From positions 1 to 5,089 of the forward strand of contig JALTEW010000487.1 of NCBI GenBank assembly GCA_027073795.1: a DNA stretch of 5,089 nucleotides. Reading direction: 5' to 3'. Source of the stretch: a bacterium. GTDB lineage: Bacteria > Desulfobacterota > S145-22. Within the stretch, counting starts at the first letter, position 1. Every line of letters starts with the position of its first letter. Positions 1 to 5,089 of this stretch are shown here, one piece after another. A program made the position numbers and the translations under genes. Under the pieces are notes generated by a model. The model was given only the letters and a program-made list of their open reading frames with translations, was not told the DNA's origin and made no database searches.

Positions 1-873
1 ACCGATCCCGATATGACCATCAACGAGGCATTCCTTGAGAAGCACCAGGATACTCCCCTTCTGGACACTGTTGATAATGATGGCGTCCGCCACCGTTTTT
101 ACCGGGTTACTGACTCCGAGGCCCTAAACCTGGCTATCCAGGTACTTTCTGAGAAGAAACTCCTTATCGCCGATGGTCACCACCGCTACGTGACCGCCCT
201 GGCATACAAAAAGGAGATGGAAAAAGGTGGGGGACAGGCCTCCGAACAGGCACCCTACAATTACATCATGATGTATTTCACAAACACGGAAGACGAAGGG
301 CTTACCATTCTTCCCTCCCACCGACTCATCCACAGCCTGCCTGGCTTTGACGTGGAATCCTTTTTCTCTGGGGTAAGGGAAAGTTTCAACGTAACGGAAT
401 TTTCCTTCCAGTCTGATGAGGAGGAAAGAATGCAGAAAAATCACTTTTTCAATACATTAAAATCCACACAGGGGAAACGTATTGCCATGGGGCTTTACAT
501 GCAGACGCGCCACTGTTTCTGCCTGCTCACACTCAAGGAAGAAATGAAAAGTGACCCCATTCTCCAAGCCATGCCCCGCTCCATACGCCACATGGCTATC
601 CCCATCTTTAACGAGCTCATCCTGAAGCGGCTCCTGAAACTCGATACCGATCACAAACGTCAGGCCCACATCAGCATCATTAAAAATAATCAGAAGGCTA
701 TCGACCTCATCCGCACGGGAAGGTTTCAGATAGCCTTTCTTTTCAACCCCAATACCCTAAATGAAATCCATGACGTCATCTCTGAAAATCAGGTCATGCC
801 TCAGAAATCGACTTTCTTCTACCCGAAGCTCCTGACAGGTCTTGTCATTTACAAACACGACACCCCAACCTGA
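1..873 (+). CDS. DUF1015 family protein, 3' part (5' end outside window)
   Basis: The frame is open from the first base and ends at TGA 871-873, giving 290 visible residues. The ATG at 13 is probably internal, because in-frame codons continue to the left edge and family members are usually about 400 residues or more, so roughly the first quarter to third is missing. The diagnostic motif is IADGHHRY at 166-189, preceded by a DGVRHRFYRV stretch (about 82-111), the usual DUF1015 arrangement. No membrane segments or signal peptide are visible. The family has no firmly established activity that I can cite. The DGHHR motif resembles those of ParB/Srx-fold proteins, some of which are nucleotide-dependent kinases, but that is only an inference. 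The TrmN6-like gene starts 6 nt after the stop, so the two are probably one operon. The family assignment is secure; the function is not. Confidence 0.9.
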   Translation, partial: TDPDMTINEAFLEKHQDTPLLDTVDNDGVRHRFYRVTDSEALNLAIQVLSEKKLLIADGHHRYVTALAYKKEMEKGGGQASEQAPYNYIMMYFTNTEDEGLTILPSHRLIHSLPGFDVESFFSGVRESFNVTEFSFQSDEEERMQKNHFFNTLKSTQGKRIAMGLYMQTRHCFCLLTLKEEMKSDPILQAMPRSIRHMAIPIFNELILKRLLKLDTDHKRQAHISIIKNNQKAIDLIRTGRFQIAFLFNPNTLNEIHDVISENQVMPQKSTFFYPKLLTGLVIYKHDTPT

Positions 874-879
874 CATTTT

Positions 880-1644
880 ATGTCAACCATGGTATCGGAT
901 CTCAAAGATGGGGAAACCCTCGATGTTCTGGGGGGAAACCGGCTTTTCCTGATTCAACCAAAAGATGGCTATCGCTTTTCCATCGACAGCCTCCTGCTGT
1001 GGGGATTCCTGAGACCTGCCCCCCGAAGCCACTGGGTTGACCTCGGAACGGGATGTGGCATTCTTGCCATTTCCCTCGCGAAAATCAACCGGGTAAAACA
1101 CGTCACAGCAATGGAAATTCAACCCTCTCTTGCAAACCTGACACGGCGCAACGTGGAGTTGAACGGAGTTACATCCCAGGTCACGCTTTTGGAAAGCGAT
1201 CTCAGGAACCAGAACGCTCTGAGCAAAATCCCCCCTGCGGAGGGGGTGTGTGCCAACCCCCCTTATTACAAGTTTTTCTCTGGACGCATCAACCCAAATC
1301 AGGAAAAGGCCCTGTCACGCCACGAAATCAGCGGAACCCTCAATGACTTCGTAAAAGCGGGAAGCCGCCTTCTGGGAAAGGGCGGATGTTACATTACCAT
1401 CCTGCCTGTAGCGCGGTTGGAGGAGGCCCTTACTCTTTTTGCCCGTTTCCGTCTGTTTCCCGCCAGAATGCGGTTTGTCCACGCTTACGAGGATCAACCC
1501 GCGACCCACGTTCTTATTGATGCCCTGAAGGAAAAGCAAGGTGTCCCAATCGTTTATCCCCCTGTTGTTCTCTACCAGTCTCCTAATATCTATACTACGG
1601 AGGTTGAAAACCTGATGCAGTTTGTCCCCTTGAAATATCCGTGA
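880..1644 (+). CDS. TrmN6-like tRNA (adenine-N6)-methyltransferase
   Basis: This is a complete 254-residue class I SAM-dependent methyltransferase. Motif I, VDLGTGCGILAISLA, at residues 53-67 forms the SAM-binding glycine loop. E79 in the AMEIQP segment is the acidic residue expected to hold the ribose. NPPYY at 126-130 is the catalytic motif of N6-adenine/N5-glutamine methyltransferases. The N-terminal GYRFSIDSLLL (30-40) and the SRHE after the catalytic motif are typical of the YfiC/TrmN6 group, which in E. coli methylates A37 of tRNA1(Val). Length matches that family. The exact tRNA target here is inferred, and a protein or other RNA substrate is not excluded. The start at 880 lies 6 nt after the DUF1015 stop and has no evident Shine-Dalgarno sequence, so translation may be coupled to the upstream gene. 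ATG 889 (Met4) is an alternative start. No convincing terminator follows directly. Confidence 0.85.
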   Translation: MSTMVSDLKDGETLDVLGGNRLFLIQPKDGYRFSIDSLLLWGFLRPAPRSHWVDLGTGCGILAISLAKINRVKHVTAMEIQPSLANLTRRNVELNGVTSQVTLLESDLRNQNALSKIPPAEGVCANPPYYKFFSGRINPNQEKALSRHEISGTLNDFVKAGSRLLGKGGCYITILPVARLEEALTLFARFRLFPARMRFVHAYEDQPATHVLIDALKEKQGVPIVYPPVVLYQSPNIYTTEVENLMQFVPLKYP

Positions 1645-1673
1645 GTCTCGTCAATCCAGACAGGAAGCTTTTG

Positions 1674-1707
1674 TATCATTCAATGATATTATAGATTTGC
1701 GTATAAT
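1674..1707 (+). promoter_or_regulatory. Palindromic operator candidate overlapping a putative promoter
   Basis: TATCATT-C-AATGATA (1674-1688) is a perfect inverted repeat with 7-nt arms and a single central base. A consensus -10 box, TATAAT, lies at 1702-1707. A 17-nt spacer would put the -35 box at 1679-1684 (TTCAAT, 3 of 6 matches), inside the palindrome. A dimeric repressor bound there would block this promoter, or an activator could compensate for the weak -35. It is placed to drive the 95-aa gene at 1912. The sequence is AT-rich, so chance palindromes and -10 boxes are common; this is a candidate only. Confidence 0.35.
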
Positions 1708-1763
1708 TTTTTGGTAATTCCCTCAAATATCTCCAAAAAATCCTGGCTTTTCCACTTACATGT

Positions 1764-1791
1764 TTGACAAATTCAATAAATTGCGCTAAAG
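1764..1791 (+). promoter_or_regulatory. Second promoter candidate with a consensus -35 box
   Basis: A perfect TTGACA stands at 1764-1769. The only -10 candidates at usable spacing are poor: CTAAAG at 1786-1791 (16-nt spacer) or GCTAAA at 1785-1790 (15-nt spacer). Transcription from here would begin near 1798, just before the leader structure and terminator-like hairpin. The strong -35 with a weak -10 makes it less convincing than the TATAAT-containing candidate upstream. Confidence 0.25.
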
Positions 1792-1823
1792 CAAAAAAGA
1801 TCGTTAGGGGGGTTTGAGGGGAA

Positions 1824-1853
1824 ATGAATAGAGTGTTATCCAACCCGATCTAA
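1824..1853 (+). CDS. Possible 9-residue leader peptide
   Basis: ATG 1824 opens a tiny frame reading MNRVLSNPI and stopping at TAA 1851-1853, five bases before the 5' arm of the terminator-like hairpin. G-rich tracts lie upstream: AGGGGGG at 1806-1812 is 11 nt away, which is rather long, and GAGGGG at 1816-1821 is too close for ideal use. The position relative to the hairpin suits a ribosome-dependent attenuator, but there is no run of a single control codon, so the peptide gives no hint of an amino-acid signal. It may be a chance ORF. Confidence 0.2.
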   Translation: MNRVLSNPI

Positions 1854-1858
1854 ACGTA

Positions 1859-1898
1859 AACCGTTACAGGTCTGTTGCGCCCGTAGCGGTTTTTTTTT
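1859..1898 (+). terminator. Intrinsic terminator-type hairpin, likely attenuator of the 1912 gene
   Basis: AACCGTTAC (1859-1867) pairs with GTAGCGGTT (1883-1891) over 9 bp including one G-U. The loop can pair further (GGT with GCC). Nine T's follow at 1890-1898, the layout of a rho-independent terminator. Its distance from the trmN6-like stop (over 210 nt) and its closeness to the next start (GTG 1912, with AGGGG at 1901-1905) suggest it controls read-through into the 95-aa gene rather than only ending the upstream operon. An alternative pairing of AACG (1853-1856) with CGTT (1862-1865) would use the 5' arm and could act as a weak antiterminator. The hairpin is clear; its regulatory role is inferred. 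Confidence 0.65.
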
Positions 1899-1911
1899 AC
1901 AGGGGCACAGC

Positions 1912-2199
1912 GTGAAACCGAAGATGTTTGTCGGATATGTGGAGCAACCGGGCATTGTGGATGTCCAGTATATAGCCCAGAATATTGCGAGAAAGAGTGC
2001 GAGGGGGGTTATTGTCTATCAAAAACCTCCAGCTGATAACGTGGTGGATATGGCGAAACAGCGCGGGGTGCCGCTATTCCAGGCCGAGAACCTCACAAAA
2101 AAGGTAAAGGAACTTGAATCTCGCTATAAGGCAGAAGGATTCAGCGTTAATGTTAAAGACCTTACAGAGGTCCGGAACATCATGCGGGATGTTTGTTAA
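1912..2199 (+). CDS. Hypothetical 95-aa soluble protein
   Basis: I do not recognise this gene. It opens at GTG 1912 with AGGGG at 1901-1905 as a fair Shine-Dalgarno sequence at 6-nt spacing; ATG 1924 (Met5) is an alternative start. The product is charged, has no signal peptide or membrane segment, and looks like a compact alpha/beta fold: a beta strand (about 5-10), a helix (about 16-29), a hydrophobic strand GVIVYQKPP (33-41), a helix, then RGVPLF (about 51-56) and a long charged helix (about 60-75). The 'GVIVY...A.QRGVPLF' pattern resembles DRTGG-type regulatory domains and the mobile domain of PEP-utilising enzymes, both of which pair a strand with a following 'GIP' strand, but the match is weak and no catalytic motif is visible. 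The preceding terminator-like hairpin suggests conditional expression. It lies on the same strand as cstA with a 166-nt gap, so a shared transcript is possible but not shown. Confidence 0.65.
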   Translation: MKPKMFVGYVEQPGIVDVQYIAQNIARKSARGVIVYQKPPADNVVDMAKQRGVPLFQAENLTKKVKELESRYKAEGFSVNVKDLTEVRNIMRDVC

Positions 2200-2221
2200 C
2201 TGTGGCCCTTGGGAATATAAA
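2193..2221 (+). promoter_or_regulatory. Putative sigma70-type promoter for cstA
   Basis: TTGTTA (2193-2198, 4 of 6 matches to the -35 consensus) and TATAAA (2216-2221, 5 of 6 matches to the -10) are separated by 17 nt. The -35 box overlaps the stop codon of the 95-aa gene. Transcription would start near 2228 and give cstA a 5' leader of about 138 nt. No clear regulator site was recognised beside it. Confidence 0.42.
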
Positions 2222-2268
2222 AGAGAGCATGCGGATCCCACGTAGCAGAAAAAGGGAAGGGGGTGATC

Positions 2269-2331
2269 GTGTCAATCAAGTTCAAAGCAACCTTATTACC
2301 TTGTAAAGGAGGTGAAAAACAGAAGGGTTAA
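2269..2331 (+). CDS. Possible 20-residue ORF in the cstA leader
   Basis: GTG 2269 opens a 20-codon frame ending at TAA 2329-2331. It is preceded by AAGGGGGTGATC (2257-2268), which matches the complement of the 16S rRNA 3' end at 11 of 12 positions and gives a 5-nt spacer from the G-rich core. An in-frame GTG at 2263 is an alternative start but lies inside that site. The peptide is basic, with no recognisable family and no membrane segment. A second Shine-Dalgarno-like sequence lies inside the frame, and cstA starts 34 nt after the stop, so the ORF could be a regulatory leader. The ribosome-binding context is its only support. Confidence 0.25.
   Translation: MSIKFKATLLPCKGGEKQKG
2298..2315 (+). 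promoter_or_regulatory. Orphan strong Shine-Dalgarno-like site with a small hairpin
   Basis: AAAGGAGGTGA (2305-2315) is fully complementary to the conserved 16S rRNA 3' end, yet no ATG, GTG or TTG follows at a normal distance; the overlapping GTG at 2312 is too close. CCTT (2299-2302) can pair with AAGG (2306-2309) and partly mask it. The actual cstA site is a separate GGAGG at 2354-2358, 7 nt before ATG 2366. The site could be a ribosome standby or pausing element, a remnant, or chance. Confidence 0.3.
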
Positions 2332-2365
2332 AATCAATCAACGGTTTTAAGAAGGAGGAATATTC

Positions 2366-4090
2366 ATGAATACCCTACTTATGTGTGTGATTGTGTTTGT
2401 ATTGTACATTATTGCCTACCACACGTATGGCAAGTTTCTCGCAAAAAAAATCTTTAACATCGATCCCAACCGAACGGTACCATCGGTGGAGTTCAACGAT
2501 GGAGTTGACTATGTCCCCACGAAGAAGGAAATACTGTTCGGCCACCATTACACCTCTATTGCGGGTCTGGGGCCGATCGTAGGGCCCGCCATTGCCGTCA
2601 TCTGGGGGTGGGTCCCGGCCATCCTCTGGGTCTTACTGGGTTCCATCTTCGCCGGTGCCGTCCATGACTTCGGCTCTCTGGTGGTGTCGGTGAGGAACAA
2701 GGGACAATCGATTGGGGAACTGGCGACGGGGCTCATCAGTCCTCGGGTACGGACCCTCTTTCTCCTAATTATCTTCTTTGAGTTGTGGATCGTCATTGCC
2801 ATCTTTGCCCTGATCATCGCCATCCTGTTCGTCTGGTATCCGCAATCAGTCTTCCCAGTCTGGTGTGAGATCCCCATTGCGGTCTGGCTGGGCTACATGG
2901 TGTACAAGAAAAATGGTAACGTTACCTGGCTATCCATCGTAGCCGTCATTGCCATGTATGTAACAGTCGTCATCGGGGCCTACTGGCCGTTGAAGATGCC
3001 GGGGATGTTCGGTCTCAACGCCATCGAGGTCTGGATTATCATCCTGTTCATCTATGCATTTGTCGCCTCGACCTTGCCTGTGACCACCCTGTTGCAGCCC
3101 AGGGATTTCATCAACGCGCACGAACTGATTATCGCGCTGGTTTTGATCTTTCTCGGGGTTATCGTAGCCCATCCGGCTATTGTGGCACCTGCCTTCAACA
3201 CACACGCAAAAGGCGCCCCACCTGTCTGGCCTTTTCTCTTTGTGGTCATCGCCTGCGGCGCTATCTCAGGCTTCCACAGCTTGGTCAGCTCCGGCACCTC
3301 GTCGAAACAGCTGGCCAACGAGCGGGATGCCCAGTTTGTCGGCTATGGCTCGATGCTGATGGAAGGCACCCTCGCCACGCTGGTTATCGCGGCCGTAGTT
3401 GGAGGGCTGGGAATGGCATACGTGGTCAAGGGGCAAACCTTGACCGGTGTCGCGGCATATACCCAGCATTACGCCAGTTGGGCAGCCGCTGCAGGGCTGA
3501 AATCCAAGCTCGATGCGGTGATCTTTGGAGCGGCCAACATGATGGAGGCTTACGGGATTCCCAAGGCGATCGCCATCACCGTCATGGGGGTGTTCATGGT
3601 TTCCTTTGCGGGCACAACGCTCGATACCGCAACCCGCGTTCAGCGTTATATCGTCTCCGAGCTAACGACTGACTGGAACCTTGATTTTCTCTCCGGCCGC
3701 TACGTGGCCACCTTCATCGCGGTGATTTCCGCCGTGATCCTTGCCTTCTACTCGGGCAATGGGAAAGGGGCACTGAGGCTGTGGCCGCTGTTCGGAACGG
3801 TTAACCAGCTCCTCGCCGCGCTGGCCCTGCTCGTGATTACCGTCTATCTCGCTAAGAAAGGTAAATCTCTTGTCTACTCCGGGATCCCCCTGATCTTCAT
3901 GCTGTTTATGACCGGCTGGGCAATGGTTCTCAACTTGGAAAAATTTTACAGCAAGGGCGACTGGTTCCTGTTCATTATCGGGTTGATTGTTTTTATCCTC
4001 GAGATCTGGATGGTGATCGAAAGTATCATTGTCTTGGGCAGACCCGCGAAGGAGGCGCCTGAGACTGCTGGTGAGGCGTCAACTCCTTAA
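2366..4090 (+). CDS. cstA: CstA family pyruvate/peptide transporter
   Basis: This is a complete 574-residue polytopic inner-membrane protein of the carbon starvation protein A family, whose characterised members take up pyruvate and/or peptides. Family landmarks are all present: GHHYTSIAGLGPIVGP (residues 59-74), the AGAVHDF segment (96-102), QPRDF in the middle, ACGAISGFHSLVSSGTSSKQ (296-315) followed by LANE, and SFAGTTLDTATR (413-424), then LWPLFGTVNQLLAA near the C-terminus. Hydrophobic segments run throughout (for example 3-18, 131-156, 188-206), separated by short loops, and the protein ends in a polar Pro/Ala/Glu tail. It is shorter than E. coli CstA (about 700 residues) mainly because the loop region before the TTLDTATR segment is brief; such short forms are common outside enterobacteria. 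The start is fixed by GGAGG at 2354-2358, 7 nt upstream. No YbdD-like small partner gene and no adjacent two-component system is present. Substrate (pyruvate versus peptides) cannot be told from sequence. Confidence 0.93.
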   Translation: MNTLLMCVIVFVLYIIAYHTYGKFLAKKIFNIDPNRTVPSVEFNDGVDYVPTKKEILFGHHYTSIAGLGPIVGPAIAVIWGWVPAILWVLLGSIFAGAVHDFGSLVVSVRNKGQSIGELATGLISPRVRTLFLLIIFFELWIVIAIFALIIAILFVWYPQSVFPVWCEIPIAVWLGYMVYKKNGNVTWLSIVAVIAMYVTVVIGAYWPLKMPGMFGLNAIEVWIIILFIYAFVASTLPVTTLLQPRDFINAHELIIALVLIFLGVIVAHPAIVAPAFNTHAKGAPPVWPFLFVVIACGAISGFHSLVSSGTSSKQLANERDAQFVGYGSMLMEGTLATLVIAAVVGGLGMAYVVKGQTLTGVAAYTQHYASWAAAAGLKSKLDAVIFGAANMMEAYGIPKAIAITVMGVFMVSFAGTTLDTATRVQRYIVSELTTDWNLDFLSGRYVATFIAVISAVILAFYSGNGKGALRLWPLFGTVNQLLAALALLVITVYLAKKGKSLVYSGIPLIFMLFMTGWAMVLNLEKFYSKGDWFLFIIGLIVFILEIWMVIESIIVLGRPAKEAPETAGEASTP

Positions 4091-4106
4091 CGTTGTCCAT
4101 ACCAAC

Positions 4107-4146
4107 AAAAAAAAGAGAAGGGGGGCATGAAGCCCCCTTTTCTTTT
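4107..4146. terminator. Bidirectional rho-independent terminator between convergent genes
   Basis: GGGGGC (4121-4126) pairs with GCCCCC (4132-4137) around the 5-nt loop ATGAA, and G-U/A-T pairs extend the base by a few positions. T-rich sequence (4138-4146) follows on the plus strand, while eight A's (4107-4114) provide the U-run for minus-strand transcripts. It lies 16 nt after the cstA stop and just beyond the stop of the opposing permease gene, so it can end both units. Confidence 0.88.
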
Positions 4147-4168
4147 GCGGGCGGTTTCCTCGCGGTGC

Positions 4169-4960
4169 CTACGGCTTTACCCACAGAGCAAGGGAGTAGG
4201 CCACCCCTGCTACAAGAATAATCATGGCCCCCGAAGTAAGATTGAGATAGAAGGAAATGAGCATTCCCACAACCGTAAAAATCACCCCAAGGAAACAGGC
4301 AAGGATCATAATCCCCTTCAGCGAGGCAACAAAACGGTTGGCAATGGCGGGAGGAATGGTCAACAGAGCAATAACCATGATAATCCCCACCATCCGCATC
4401 ACCATCACGACGGTTAAAGCTATCAGAGATAGCAGCAACAGGTAAAAGACCTTGACAGGAAGCCCGATAATCTCTGAGAATTCCGGATCGAAGGAGATAC
4501 TCAGCCATTGCGTATAGAACATGAAGGTTATTCCCACAACAAGAATGTCCAGTGATGCCATGAGAATCAGGTCCGTTCTGGATATCGTCAGAATACTCCC
4601 GAAAAGATAGCTCATCAGTCCCGCCGTGTATCCCTGACTGAGGTCAGCGAAGATAACCCCGATGGCCATGCCAACGGCCCACATGACCCCAATGAGGGTA
4701 TCGATCCTCTGTTTTGTGTTATATGAAACGGTTCCCATCCCGAAGGCCGCCAACAGGCTGAAGATAACAGCTCCAATTACGGGGTTTATGCCCAGAAAAA
4801 CGCCCAATCCGATACCACCGTAAGCGGCGTGGGCAATCCCCCCCGTGATGAATACGATTCGGTTCACCACCACATACGTTCCAATAACAGCACAGGCAAT
4901 GCTGACCAGCAAGCCAGCCCACAGGGCGTTTCGGAAAAATTCCAGTTGTAAGAGTTCCAT
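4169..4960 (-). CDS. Metal ABC transporter permease, ZnuB/ABC-3 family
   Basis: This is a complete 263-residue membrane protein, the usual length of the ABC-3 permeases that import zinc, manganese or iron together with a periplasmic binding protein and an ATPase. Family signatures are GGIAHAAYGGIGLG (residues 40-53, with the conserved His44), the SYLFGSIL segment (117-124) with the following 'S..DL', FDPEFSEIIGLP (157-168) and GIIMVIALLTIPPAIANRF (192-210). Hydrophobic helices cover most of the chain, about 12-33, 46-78, 90-105, 130-148, 171-206 and 213-260. The start at 4958-4960 lies only 6 nt after the stop of the ATPase gene and has a purine-rich but not classical ribosome site, consistent with translational coupling. 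Zinc is the likeliest metal from the type of the neighbouring ATPase, but manganese or iron cannot be excluded. The substrate-binding protein gene is not in the window. Confidence 0.92.
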   Translation of the reverse strand: MELLQLEFFRNALWAGLLVSIACAVIGTYVVVNRIVFITGGIAHAAYGGIGLGVFLGINPVIGAVIFSLLAAFGMGTVSYNTKQRIDTLIGVMWAVGMAIGVIFADLSQGYTAGLMSYLFGSILTISRTDLILMASLDILVVGITFMFYTQWLSISFDPEFSEIIGLPVKVFYLLLLSLIALTVVMVMRMVGIIMVIALLTIPPAIANRFVASLKGIMILACFLGVIFTVVGMLISFYLNLTSGAMIILVAGVAYSLALWVKP

Positions 4961-4966
4961 CTTTTT

Positions 4967-5089
4967 CTATCCGTGAGGTTTAAAAACACGATGGGGCACA
5001 CCATGGGCAATCAGGTCCACAGGACACTGGTATGTCTTTAACAAAATCTCTTCTGTAAGTTCCTTCTCCCCATGGTAAAACAGCTCCTG
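4967..5089 (-). CDS. Metal ABC transporter ATP-binding protein, C-terminal 40 residues
   Basis: On the minus strand an open frame enters from the right edge and stops at TAG (4967-4969), 6 nt before the permease start. Its 40 residues include YHGEKELTEEIL, then YQCPVDLIAHGVPHRVF, matching the C-terminal extension of ZnuC-type ATPases (consensus around 'G..eelt.e.l...Y.cPv.liahG.PHrv'). The Walker, signature and H-loop motifs lie outside the window, so activity cannot be judged here. It would energise the permease encoded immediately downstream in the same operon. The assignment rests on this tail plus the neighbour. Confidence 0.82.
   Translation of the reverse strand, partial: QELFYHGEKELTEEILLKTYQCPVDLIAHGVPHRVFKPHG

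Noticed and set aside
1053..1346. 97-codon plus-strand frame inside the methyltransferase gene
   Set aside because: It overlaps the motif I to catalytic region of the methyltransferase in another frame, and its composition (Pro, Arg, Gln, Ser rich) is typical of a shadow frame.
1645..1661. GTCT...AGAC hairpin just after the trmN6-like stop as a terminator
   Set aside because: The stem is only 4 bp with a 9-nt loop and no T-run follows directly, so it is not a credible intrinsic terminator.
1688..1693. Minus-strand TATAAT (ATTATA on the plus strand) as a divergent promoter
   Set aside because: There is no minus-strand gene downstream of it; it would only read antisense into the methyltransferase gene, and the region is AT-rich.
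2312..2350. GTG-initiated 12-codon frame at the orphan Shine-Dalgarno site
   Set aside because: The GTG lies within the GGAGGTG sequence itself, leaving no spacer for initiation.
4026..4508. 160-codon open frame on the minus strand overlapping the end of the permease gene
   Set aside because: It is out of frame with the clearly recognisable ABC-3 permease, crosses the terminator and runs into the end of cstA on the opposite strand. It shows no family motif.

Overview
The window reads as ordinary bacterial chromosome, probably a Desulfobacterota-like (former Deltaproteobacteria) or related anaerobic lineage. That placement is only an inference. It rests on the neighbouring DUF1015 and TrmN6-type genes, a short CstA, and a zinc-type ABC ATPase whose C-terminus ends in a CPVDLIAHGVPHRV-like tail. 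There is no rRNA, tRNA, CRISPR array or recognisable mobile element. Base composition looks balanced in the genes and clearly AT-rich in about 1665-1800.

Layout, left to right. (1) Positions 1-1644, plus strand: the 3' part of a DUF1015 gene, then 6 nt later a complete TrmN6-like SAM-dependent adenine methyltransferase gene. The two look co-transcribed. (2) Positions 1645-1911: an AT-rich control region with a 15-nt palindrome, promoter-like boxes, a possible 9-codon leader ORF and a strong terminator-type hairpin with nine T's that ends only 13 nt before the next start codon. This arrangement looks like a transcriptional attenuator. (3) Positions 1912-2199: a 95-aa soluble protein of unknown function. 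(4) Positions 2200-2365: a leader with a plausible promoter, two strong Shine-Dalgarno-like sequences and a possible 20-codon ORF, upstream of (5) 2366-4090, a complete 574-aa CstA-family transporter. (6) Positions 4107-4146: a hairpin flanked by A- and T-runs that can terminate both converging units. (7) Positions 4169-5089, minus strand: a complete ABC-3 family metal permease (ZnuB type), preceded in its operon by the 3' end of its ATPase (ZnuC type), which runs off the right edge.

Functionally the window holds three separate units: a housekeeping tRNA-modification/DUF1015 pair, a regulated unit that may couple the unknown 95-aa protein to CstA-mediated uptake of pyruvate or peptides, and a divalent-metal (zinc or manganese) importer read in the opposite direction. 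I found no clear novel multi-gene system. The least explained part is 1645-2365: an orphan small protein behind an attenuator-like leader, followed by an unusually elaborate leader in front of cstA.
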